In this document: positions 34,568-40,580 of the stretch, in pieces
Position numbering within the stretch: the first letter of the stretch is position 1
Layout of the letters: every line of letters begins with the position of its first letter
Assembly (NCBI RefSeq): GCF_017355985.1
Contig: NZ_JAFIQU010000002.1
Span: 632,444-673,023 of the forward strand
Source of the DNA: Arenibaculum pallidiluteum
Lineage (GTDB): Bacteria; Pseudomonadota; Alphaproteobacteria; Azospirillales; Azospirillaceae
Direction of reading: 5' to 3'
DNA length: 40,580 bases
Notes under the pieces: generated by a model
Databases searched by the model: none
The model's input: only the letters and a program-made list of their open reading frames with translations
What the model was told of the DNA's origin: nothing
Made by a program: the position numbers and the translations under genes

Positions 34568-34596
34568 GGAAAAATCGGCCCGGGGCCGAATTTTCC
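34568..34596. terminator. rho-independent terminator after the FYDLN gene
   Basis: GGAAAAATCGGC pairs with GCCGAATTTTCC with one mismatch around a CCGGG loop. A-rich and T-rich flanks form the outer stem, and a pyrimidine run (TTTTCCTCTT) follows. It lies 70 bp after the stop at 34498 and just before the tRNA promoter. Confidence 0.75.
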
Positions 34597-34598
34597 TC

Positions 34599-34627
34599 TT
34601 GAACAGGGGGGCGGGTTTGGGGATATA
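34599..34627 (+). promoter_or_regulatory. sigma70-type promoter of tRNA-Ala
   Basis: TTGAAC (34599-34604) and GATATA (34622-34627) are separated by 17 bp. The tRNA begins 46 bp after the -10. It stands directly downstream of the preceding terminator, so the tRNA is an independent transcription unit. Confidence 0.6.
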
Positions 34628-34672
34628 TCCGCCTCCACGGCGCCGGACCCCAGGCCGGCCCAACAGAGTTTC

Positions 34673-34748
<76 letters not shown>

Positions 34749-34787
34749 CTTGAAGGCGCAGGGCGATGCCCTGAAAGCCGCAGGAAC

Positions 34788-34828
34788 GAAAGCCCCGGTG
34801 CGGAAACGCCCCGGGGCTTTCTCCTTTT
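34788..34828 (+). terminator. rho-independent terminator of tRNA-Ala
   Basis: GAAAGCCCCGG (34788-34798) and CCGGGGCTTTC (34811-34821) form a perfect 11-bp stem with a 12-base loop, followed by TCCTTTT. It lies 40 bases after the tRNA end. Confidence 0.85.
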
Positions 34829-34962
34829 CCGCACCCGATCGGCGGTTCGGGTCCCTCGCCGCGGAAACCGGCGTCCCTGGTCGCTTTCGTCGGGGCCGGC
34901 CCGATCTTCACGCCCGTTCCAAGATCGGGAGGGATCCGGAACGGCCCACCAGTCTCGCCCCG

Positions 34963-36657
34963 TCATCCCGGCGCGTGCTGCCGGCCGTCGCGGGGCCGGT
35001 GCGGACGAAAGCGCGGGCGCATGTCGCCCGGCGGGGAGGCGCGTCCAGCTTCGACAAGAGCGATCCGCACATCGCCATCGTCGCCGTCTCCTCCGTCGTC
35101 CCGCGAAGGCGGTCGGGTGGCGGCCTCGGCGAAACGCCGGGCCGCGGCGGCCGCGACCTCGAACTCGGTCTCGTGCGCACGAACCCGGATGCGGCCGATC
35201 TCGTGCCGGGAGACGTGCCCGCGCCGGCACAGGAAAGGCAGAAGCCATCGCGGGTCGGCATTCGCGGATCGGCCGATGTTCACCCGGAACAGGACATAGC
35301 TGGCAGCGGCGCGGGGATGTTCCATTCGGCTGCGCTCGGCAGACCTGTCGGCCAGGGATGACAGCTCCTCCGGTGCGGGGCGGGCCCCGCGCAGGCTGCG
35401 GACCAGCGCGGCGGCAATCGCCTCCGGCCCCGAGGCGGCAAGCAGCATCCGGGCCGTCGCGAGATCCTCCTCGAGACCGTCCTCTGCGGCCAGCGTCGCG
35501 GCCTCATGCACGAGCCGCTCGCGGTCCTTCGCCCGGACCTCGTCGGCGGTCGGCGGATTCGACCACGCAGCCTTGACGCCCGCCTCGCCCAACAGGCGCT
35601 CGGCGGCACGCCGGCGCGTAAGCGGCACCAGCAGCACACAGGTTCCCTTCCGACCGGCACGGCCCGTCCGCCCGCTCCGGTGCAGGAGTGTCGCCGCGTC
35701 GCGCGGAAGATCCGCATGCACGACGAGGCCGAGGTCCGGCAGGTCGATGCCGCGAGCCGCGACATCGGTGGCCACGCAGACGCGCGCGCGCCCATCGCGC
35801 AGGGCCTGCAGCGCGCGGATCCGCTCGGCTTGGCTCAACTCGCCGGAGAGAGCCACGGCGGCAAAGCCGCGCTCCATCAGATTGCCCTGAAGGCGCGCCA
35901 CCGTCTCGCGCGTGGCGCAGAAGACCAGGGCCCCCCTGGCCTCGAAGTAGCGCAGCACGTTCACGAGCGCCCTTTCCACCTCCAGCGGGGCGACTCGCAT
36001 GGCACGATATTCGATATCGCCGTGGGGCTCGCCGCCCGCGGTGGCTTCGATCCGCATCGCGCCGCGCTGGTAACGCTTCGCGAGCGTCGCGATGCCGCGT
36101 GGCACTGTCGCCGAAAAGAGCAATGTGCGACGCTCGGTGGGAGTTGCGTCCAGGATGGCTTCCAGATCCTCGCGAAAGCCGAGGTCGAGCATCTCGTCGG
36201 CCTCGTCGAGGACGACCGTGCGCAGGGCAGCAATGTCCAGGCTTCCGCGTTCGATGTGGTCGCGCAACCGCCCTGGAGTGCCAACGACCACCTCCACCCC
36301 CATCCCGAGGGCTCGACGTTCGCGCCGCATGTCCGTGCCGCCGACGCAGGCGACCACCCGCGCACCGAATCCGGCATAGAGCCAGGCGAGTTCCTCACGT
36401 ACCTGCAGCGCCAGTTCGCGGGTCGGGGCAACGACGAGCAGGCGCGGCCGGCCGGTCCGGCCATCCGGATCCATGAGTGCCGGCGCGGCGGCGAGCCCAT
36501 ATGCGACCGTTTTTCCCGATCCGGTCTGGGCGGATACCAGCAGGTCGCGACCGACCGTCTCCGGTTTCAGCACAGCGTCCTGAACGGGCGTGGGTTCCGC
36601 ATAGCCGCGGTTCTCGAGCGTCTCAAGAAGTCTCGGGTCAAGCTGAAGGAAGGGCAT
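34963..36657 (-). CDS. DEAD-box RNA helicase with DbpA-type RNA-binding domain
   Basis: This 564-aa protein has all helicase motifs in order: Q motif GYAEPTPVQ, motif I AQTGSGKT (near 45), Ia PTRELA, Ib TPGRL, II DEAD within VVLDEADEMLDLG (near 155), III SAT, IV VFCATRE, V ATDVAARGIDLPDL and VI HRSGRTGRAGRKG (near 325). The C-terminal segment VLFRVNIGRSANADPRWLLPFLCRRGHVSRHEIGRIRVRAHETEFEV (about 450-500) is a DbpA/CsdA-type RRM-like domain, followed by an Arg/Gly-rich tail. Relatives unwind rRNA during ribosome assembly or RNA decay, often in the cold. The start at 36657 gives the usual family opening. No strong ribosome-binding site is seen. Confidence 0.93.
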   Translation of the reverse strand: MPFLQLDPRLLETLENRGYAEPTPVQDAVLKPETVGRDLLVSAQTGSGKTVAYGLAAAPALMDPDGRTGRPRLLVVAPTRELALQVREELAWLYAGFGARVVACVGGTDMRRERRALGMGVEVVVGTPGRLRDHIERGSLDIAALRTVVLDEADEMLDLGFREDLEAILDATPTERRTLLFSATVPRGIATLAKRYQRGAMRIEATAGGEPHGDIEYRAMRVAPLEVERALVNVLRYFEARGALVFCATRETVARLQGNLMERGFAAVALSGELSQAERIRALQALRDGRARVCVATDVAARGIDLPDLGLVVHADLPRDAATLLHRSGRTGRAGRKGTCVLLVPLTRRRAAERLLGEAGVKAAWSNPPTADEVRAKDRERLVHEAATLAAEDGLEEDLATARMLLAASGPEAIAAALVRSLRGARPAPEELSSLADRSAERSRMEHPRAAASYVLFRVNIGRSANADPRWLLPFLCRRGHVSRHEIGRIRVRAHETEFEVAAAAARRFAEAATRPPSRDDGGDGDDGDVRIALVEAGRASPPGDMRPRFRPHRPRDGRQHAPG

Positions 36658-37496
36658 GGCGGGGTCCGTCCGGCACCAATGCTGTCATTGCGTCGGCTCC
36701 GGCAGGCCCGGGGGCGACAGGCGGGCAACACGGCGCGCAGGCGTGAAGCCGAAGGGCCCGCTTGGCATACGCCACCCGAACATGCCGCTCGGCAGGCGTG
36801 AAGTGGGGAACCAGGTGATGGCACGCCGTCCGGCCGCTGGAGGCTGGGGCCCCGGCGAAGTGGCAGCGGGCGACGGCGACTGGGCTTCCGCTGGTTCTCG
36901 ATCCCAGCGGCGGCCGCTCCTTCCGCTCCCGCTGCCGTTCTGCGACCGGTCTTGCTCTCCTCCGGCTCGTTCCGTCGAGATCGGGCGTCTGCCGTGATCG
37001 AGTTCGTCCATGGCCGCTGTACCGGGAACAGTCCGAGGTGAAGTTCGTCACCGGCTGCTTCCCGAGTATTTGAAGTGGGCGGGAGAAATGGCCTGATGCG
37101 CTTCGCCGCCTTCGGCGGCCCGGGGTTGCCGGACGATCGCAGCCGGGATCGCAGACAAACGGCGACCCGGCCGCTGAGCTCGCGAGATGCGCCAGGATCA
37201 AGGCCGGGGCGGCGGGTTTCGCTCCCATCTCGGGCTTGGAGCAGCCGCATGGCGGGGCGGGAAACGGGCCGTGGCACGGCGCGTCATATCGAGCCGCTCA
37301 GCCGCAGATCCATCGCCTTTGCAGATCCATCGCCTTTGAAGAACAAGGTCGTGGCAAAGGGCCGGCCGGGGCGCGGGGCAGGCCTTGGCGACCCTCAAGC
37401 GCCACGGGGGTGCGCCCGGCGGGCATATCGCGGGCGGGCGGTCGGAACCGTGACGACGAGCGGCTGTTCACGTTTCCCATCGTGCGGAGGTCGGAC
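36658..37496. other. 839-bp region with no recognisable gene
   Basis: Open frames exist on both strands but lack ribosome-binding sites and recognisable domains, and their composition (Arg, Pro, Ala, Ser) is that of shadow frames. It holds a 17-bp tandem duplication at 37304-37337. It may contain the helicase promoter and a long leader, as in cold-induced helicases, or a decayed gene. Nothing supports a firm call. Confidence 0.35.
37304..37337. repeat. 17-bp tandem duplication
   Basis: GCAGATCCATCGCCTTT is present twice, head to tail, at 37304-37320 and 37321-37337, with no mismatches. It lies 160 bp before the SemiSWEET gene. Confidence 0.8.
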
Positions 37497-37775
37497 ATGG
37501 AGGCGTGGTGGCCAACGGCGCTGGGCGTGATAGCGGGGATCTGCACGAGCTTCAGCTTCCTCCCGCAGGTGATCAAGGCGTGGAACGACGGCGACACCGA
37601 AGCGATCTCAAGGCGCATGTACCTCGTCTCGCTCGTTGCCTTTGGCCTCTGGATCGTCCACGGCCTCATGATCGCCAGCATGCCGGTCGTCCTCTTTAAC
37701 GGGCTGAACCTGCTGTTCGCCGGGATCGTCCTGGCGCTCAAGCTGCGGGGGCGGGGTCACGAGATGAGGCGCTGA
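37497..37775 (+). CDS. SemiSWEET-type sugar transporter (PQ-loop)
   Basis: This 92-aa protein is predicted to have three membrane helices (about 6-28, 40-62, 65-85) and the PQ-loop motif SFLPQVIKAW with Pro23 and Gln24. A conserved D-T-E-A-I-S-R-R-M-Y segment follows, with F-G-L-W-I-V-H-G in helix 2 and the Asn of F-N-G-L-N-L-L in helix 3. SemiSWEETs act as dimers that move mono- or disaccharides across the inner membrane. The length is normal. GGAGG lies 6 bases before the ATG. A second SemiSWEET-like gene starts three bases after the stop, so the two may form a heterodimer or redundant pair. Confidence 0.9.
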   Translation: MEAWWPTALGVIAGICTSFSFLPQVIKAWNDGDTEAISRRMYLVSLVAFGLWIVHGLMIASMPVVLFNGLNLLFAGIVLALKLRGRGHEMRR

Positions 37776-37778
37776 GGC

Positions 37779-38043
37779 ATGGAATCCGTGGTCCCCATGC
37801 TGATTGGGCTCATCGCTGGCTGCCTTTCCACCTACAGCTTCGTCCCGCAGGTCGTGAAGTGCTGGCGGACGGGCGAGACAGCGGCGATCTCCCTGCGCAT
37901 GTTCGCGGTGCGAACCTTCGGCCTTCTGTTGTGGACGGGCTATGGACTTGCCGTAGGGAGCCTTCGTCCTGGTCTTCAGCGCGCTCAGCCTGATCCTGAG
38001 CTCAACCATCCTCGCGCTGAAGCTCCGCGGATCACGTGCCTGA
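37779..38043 (+). pseudogene. second SemiSWEET gene with one-base frameshift
   Basis: The first 59 codons give MESVVPMLIGLIAGCLSTYSFVPQ..., with helix 1, the PQ motif (Pro23, Gln24), T-A-A-I-S-L-R-M and G-L-L-L-W-T-G-Y-G. After GGG at 37956-37958 the frame becomes nonsense and runs on to 38264. Removing one G restores VGAFVLVFSALSLILSSTILAL, a third helix like that of the first copy, then KLRGSRA and a stop at 38041-38043, for a normal total of 87 residues. The gene therefore carries a single-base insertion in a G run, or the assembly has an error there. If real, the product lacks helix 3 and is probably non-functional. Confidence 0.75.
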
Positions 38044-38187
38044 CCAGCCGCCAGTTCTTGGCGCCAGAAGACCATCGGAACCAACAGAAAGCATGTCGGC
38101 TCCATCGGATCCGCTCACAGAGCATGATCCCATTCGGCCAACTCGAAATCGGGAACGGGCCGAGCGTCTCCTGTGGCGCGAATACCA

Positions 38188-38209
38188 ATCCGATCGTCTT
38201 CGATCGGAT
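38188..38209. other. 9-bp perfect hairpin in the gene-free region
   Basis: ATCCGATCG (38188-38196) and CGATCGGAT (38201-38209) pair perfectly around a TCTT loop. No T-run follows directly. It is one of several hairpins between 38188 and 38565. Confidence 0.5.
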
Positions 38210-38367
38210 CTGCAAGGCCGCGTCGGAGGAGAGCATCCCCTGCCGGGTGCGCGCCGCACCTTGAAACGAGCCGCCGGGAGGGCCATTTCCTGCTCTGCGA
38301 GGGCTGCCTGGTACGATAGGCGCTACGAACCCCCTGGCCGATAATCATCTCCTCGGGGAGCTGTCCC

Positions 38368-38389
38368 TTCCGGGACCGAGGTCCCGGAA
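38368..38389. other. 22-bp near-continuous palindrome
   Basis: TTCCGGGACC (38368-38377) and GGTCCCGGAA (38380-38389) are perfect inverted arms with only GA between. As DNA it could be an operator; as RNA, a rigid stem in the candidate small RNA. Confidence 0.55.
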
Positions 38390-38516
38390 CATGGTTCCCA
38401 CCTGCAAGAGCAGGTCATGAGGGTTGGGCACATGCCACCGGCCGATGGCGGCCCTTCGCATTCCAGTTCCAGCCGGTGCGATCGCATTCGGCCGCGAGGC
38501 CCAGCAGCCTCTCCTG

Positions 38517-38550
38517 AAGCCTATGGGGCAGAGCTGTCCCATAGGCTTTT
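38517..38550 (+). terminator. rho-independent terminator with a competing downstream arm
   Basis: AAGCCTATGGG (38517-38527) and CCCATAGGCTT (38538-38548) form an 11-bp perfect stem with a 10-base loop and a TTTT run at 38547-38550. A second copy of the left arm, GCCTATGGG, lies at 38557-38565 and could pair with the same right arm instead. Confidence 0.7.
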
Positions 38551-38663
38551 CTGCGTGCCTATGGGATGGTCGGAGCGACCTCGGGCAATGTGCGCGCACG
38601 TCCGCGAGAGGTGCGAACTCCTGCTGGCCGGATCTGATGCCGGCACGCAGTCCCCGGCCGACA

Positions 38664-38700
38664 AAAGAGAAAAGCCGCCCCAAGGGGCGGCCTTCTTTTT
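38664..38700. terminator. bidirectional rho-independent terminator at the RNase J-like gene end
   Basis: GCCGCCCC (38674-38681) and GGGGCGGC (38684-38691) form an 8-bp GC stem, flanked by AAAAGAGAAAA on the left and TTCTTTTT on the right. Read leftward it gives a hairpin then TTTTCTCTTTT, 43 bp after the stop of the gene ending at 38743. Read rightward it gives a hairpin then TTCTTTTT. Confidence 0.85.
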
Positions 38701-38742
38701 GGACTGGCAATCGGAAAGCCTCGCGGCCTGCCCGGCGCCCGC

Positions 38743-40239
38743 TCAGGCGGCTGCCCGGCGGCTATCCGAGTTGACGGGATCCGCTTCCGCAGCAGGCAAC
38801 GCCCAAGGAAGGATCGTCTGTCCGTCGAAGGCAAGCCGCTTCGGCTCGACATGGCCGACAACCCGCGTCCCGACCGCAGCCATACGGACGAGGTCGCCGT
38901 CCTCCGGAACGACCGCCCGCTCGACTCCACAATCCCGTGCGAGGCGCGCATGGGCCTCAAGGTGAGCGAGGGTGCCATGCACCGGCACCGCGATGCGGGG
39001 CCGTACCAGGCCATACATCCGCTTCAGGTCCTCGCGCGCAGGGTGGCCGGAGACGTGCACCTTGGCATCGCCCGGCGTCACGACCTCCACTCCCCTGCCC
39101 TCGAGCAGGTGCCGGATCGCATTCACGGCCTCCTCGTTGCCGGGGATAGCCCGGGCCGAGAAGATCACCGTGTCGCCGTGCCACAGCCGCAGCGAACGGT
39201 GCTCGCCGCGGGCGATGCGGCTGAGCGCGGCCCGCTCCTCGCCCTGGCTGCCCGTGCACATCAGCACCAGGTTACGCCGCGGCAGCGCCGCGGCCTCGTC
39301 CAGGCTGAGGAACGGCGCAACGCCGTCCAGGTAGCCGCAGGTACGCGCTGCCTGCTCCATGCGCAGCAGCGAGCGCCCGGCCAGGACGACCTTTCTGTCA
39401 TTGGCGGCTGCGGCTTCGGCGACCGCCTTCATGCGCGCCACATTGCTGGCAAAGCAGGTGATCGCGATCGCGCCCCGCCGGCCGCGGAAGGCCTCGATCA
39501 GGCCGTCGCGCGCACAGGCCTCCGAGCCGGTGCTGCCCTCGACCATGGCGTTCGTGCTGTCGCACACCATGGCCATCACACCCTCGTCGCCGAGGCGCCG
39601 CAGAGCGTCGATATCGGGCGTCCGACCGACCAGCGGATCGGGATCGAACTTCCAGTCGCCGGTGTGCAGCACGGTCCCGGCATGCGTCCGGATCGCAAGC
39701 GCGACCGGCTCCGGGATAGAATGGGTCATGGCGATCGTTTCGATCCGGAACGGACCGAGGACGAGCTCCTCGCCGACCGCGAAGGTGCGGATGCGGGTCT
39801 GCCGAGCCGTGCCTGCCTCCTTCTGCCGCTCGCGGATCACGTGGGCGGCGAAGGGGGTGGCGTAGATCGGGCAGTCGAGACGGGGCCAGAGATGCTGGAT
39901 CGCGCCGATGTGGTCCTCATGGGCGTGGGTGACGACCATGCCGACAACGTCGGCGATGCGCTCCTCGACGAAGCTTGGATCAGCCATGACGGCATCAATT
40001 CCAGGTGCCTCGTCGCCGAGGAAGGCGACGCCCGCATCGACAATCAGCCATTTTCCTGCGTGTCCGTAGAGCGTCATGTTCATGCCAATGCGCGAACAGC
40101 CGCCCAGCGGAAGGAACAGAACCTCGTCCGTGCCGGGGACGGGGCCCATGGCCCGGGCGCGCGACTGCGTGTAGGGAACGCGTTCTAAGCGGGCGCGTCC
40201 CGTCGGCGCCATGCGCCGACGGCTGGTGGTGGATTTCAT
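38743..40239 (-). CDS. RNase J-like metallo-beta-lactamase ribonuclease
   Basis: This 498-aa protein has a beta-CASP nuclease fold. The metal motif VVTHAHEDHIGAIQHLW has zinc ligands at His105, His107, Asp109 and His110; HTGDWKFDPDP and CDSTNAMVEGSTGSE follow. Beta-CASP motifs include CTGSQGEERAALSRIA, FSARAIPGNEEAV, VSGHPAREDLKRMYGLVRP and PVHGTLAHLEAHA. RNase J degrades and processes RNA by 5' exo- and endonuclease action. Differences from the standard enzyme are GGCSRIGMN for the usual GG-x-GEIGMN and HGT for HGE, and the sequence ends without the C-terminal dimer domain (standard length about 555). It may be a second, diverged RNase J. The start at 40239 has a weak ribosome-binding site; later ATGs lie at 40212 and 40149. 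Confidence 0.85.
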   Translation of the reverse strand: MKSTTSRRRMAPTGRARLERVPYTQSRARAMGPVPGTDEVLFLPLGGCSRIGMNMTLYGHAGKWLIVDAGVAFLGDEAPGIDAVMADPSFVEERIADVVGMVVTHAHEDHIGAIQHLWPRLDCPIYATPFAAHVIRERQKEAGTARQTRIRTFAVGEELVLGPFRIETIAMTHSIPEPVALAIRTHAGTVLHTGDWKFDPDPLVGRTPDIDALRRLGDEGVMAMVCDSTNAMVEGSTGSEACARDGLIEAFRGRRGAIAITCFASNVARMKAVAEAAAANDRKVVLAGRSLLRMEQAARTCGYLDGVAPFLSLDEAAALPRRNLVLMCTGSQGEERAALSRIARGEHRSLRLWHGDTVIFSARAIPGNEEAVNAIRHLLEGRGVEVVTPGDAKVHVSGHPAREDLKRMYGLVRPRIAVPVHGTLAHLEAHARLARDCGVERAVVPEDGDLVRMAAVGTRVVGHVEPKRLAFDGQTILPWALPAAEADPVNSDSRRAAA

Positions 40240-40383
40240 TTGTCGTCTTTTCCGATGGCCGGCATTCGACGCTGCCGGGCAGGCGTGCATCGCGGATCGA
40301 TGCGCAATGGGGTTTGGCCCTCCCCGGTCCGGGCCTGCGGCGCCAGGACGGAGGTGAAGCCGTCGAGGCTGCCGGCCGCCGCG
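40240..40383. other. leader/promoter region of the RNase J-like gene
   Basis: No gene is seen. The frame of the RNase J-like gene stays open leftward through this DNA, but the translation is Arg/Pro/Ala-rich without family similarity, so it is taken as untranslated. No clear promoter is found. Confidence 0.3.
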
Positions 40384-40440
40384 GCCGGGGAGGAACTTGG
40401 GCGGGCCCGCGGGCCCGCTGAAAGAAAAAGGGCCTCCCCG
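40384..40440 (-). promoter_or_regulatory. nested inverted repeats in the RNase J-like leader
   Basis: CCGGGGAGG (40384-40392) and CCTCCCCGG (40432-40440) are perfect 9-bp arms. Between them lies the perfect palindrome with arms GCGGGCCC and GGGCCCGC (40400-40417). On the gene's strand the loop between outer and inner stems carries a CUUUUUCUUUC single-stranded run. It is about 145-200 bases upstream of the start codon, where a 5' untranslated leader would be. Confidence 0.45.
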
Positions 40441-40580
40441 GGACGACGGGCGGCGCCGGCGTCGTGGCAGGAACGCGGCAGCCAGCCCAGCGGGCCGGGA
40501 AGGGTTCGCGTGCGGGCGGGGCCCGCAAGTCGGAGAGCGTTGGGCGGGATCGGGCAAGTGAGGAAGACATCGTGACTTCG

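Larger units (their letters stand above)
38340..38550 (+). ncRNA. candidate structured small RNA ending in a terminator
   Basis: There is no credible ORF here. The plus strand folds into a series of local hairpins: TTCCGGGACC with GGTCCCGGAA (38368-38389, 10-bp perfect), CCTGC-AAGA-GCAGG (38401-38414), the self-complementary TGCGATCGCA (38477-38486), GAGGC-CCAGCA-GCCTC (38496-38511), and a rho-independent terminator at 38517-38550. This is what a free-standing regulatory RNA of about 200 nt would look like. It does not match 6S RNA, tmRNA, RNase P or SRP RNA motifs known to me. The 5' end and promoter are not identified, so the left boundary is a guess. Confidence 0.4.

Noticed and set aside
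36638..37228. A 196-codon leftward open frame upstream of the helicase
   Set aside because: There is no ribosome-binding site, no recognisable domain, and overlapping open frames of equal quality lie on both strands.
38110..38150. A rhizobial-type palindromic repeat (the AGAGCATGATCC family)
   Set aside because: Only about the first dozen bases resemble that family. The matching right half of the palindrome is absent.
38044..38264. C-terminal extension of the second SemiSWEET as a novel domain
   Set aside because: It is out of frame with the conserved third helix. Correcting one base restores the family sequence and a stop at 38043.
38477..38486. TGCGATCGCA as a cyanobacterial HIP1 element
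   Set aside because: It is one copy in a GC-rich genome that is clearly not cyanobacterial; the palindrome is expected by chance at this GC content.

Overview
The window is very GC-rich chromosomal DNA. Codon third positions are almost all G or C, and the genes are packed on both strands with many ATGA or GTGA stop/start overlaps. The gene content and gene order point to an alphaproteobacterium, probably a member of Rhodospirillales or a neighbouring order. Pointers are the ileS-lspA-bamF(DUF3035)-M16-M16 run, a class II AroA, a FYDLN-type acidic protein and an inner-core lipid A gene set. There is no phage, transposase, CRISPR array or rRNA. Most genes are housekeeping genes.

Layout. (1) 1-1295: two tandem small secreted proteins read leftward, and a divergent TetR regulator whose promoter overlaps theirs. 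(2) 1296-2836: an intergenic region with repeated GGGAATCCC motifs and one DnaA-box match, then a YegS-like lipid kinase and an AT-rich divergent control region with two dyad symmetries. (3) 2837-7967: an envelope-lipid operon (LpxH-like phosphoesterase, GT4 glycosyltransferase, waaA, lpxK, lpxL-like acyltransferase). (4) 7995-15648: xseA, purD, a tiny zinc-finger protein, a glycine/threonine-rich RTX-type protein followed by two perfect hairpins, then tadA, rluB and rsmD. (5) 15907-19673: a BON lipoprotein, mutL and a pentapeptide-repeat protein. (6) 20003-23145: an aldo/keto reductase, a translationally coupled leftward trio (sigma-like factor, 79-aa protein, isoaspartyl-methyltransferase-like enzyme), and a tiny membrane protein that appears frameshifted.

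(7) 23194-33831, all leftward: aroA; then ileS, lspA, bamF-like and two M16 peptidases; then pgi. This segment links isoleucyl-tRNA charging, lipoprotein maturation and outer-membrane assembly. Short tandem repeats sit exactly at, or just after, the stop codons of aroA, the second M16 gene and pgi. (8) 34112-34830: the FYDLN protein, a terminator, a sigma70-type promoter, tRNA-Ala(GGC) and a strong terminator. (9) 34963-40580: a DEAD-box helicase with a DbpA-type RNA-binding domain, an 839-bp region with no recognisable gene, a SemiSWEET pair whose second member carries a one-base frameshift, a roughly 700-bp region full of perfect hairpins including a terminator with a competing third arm, and a short RNase J-like enzyme with a foldable leader.

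The least explained parts are the structured non-coding region at about 38188-38565, the sigma / 79-aa / methyltransferase trio at 21023-22781, the RTX-type protein at 11264-12934 whose fold seems split by low-complexity inserts, and the tandem duplications centred on gene 3' ends. No single clearly new defence or mobile system is visible.
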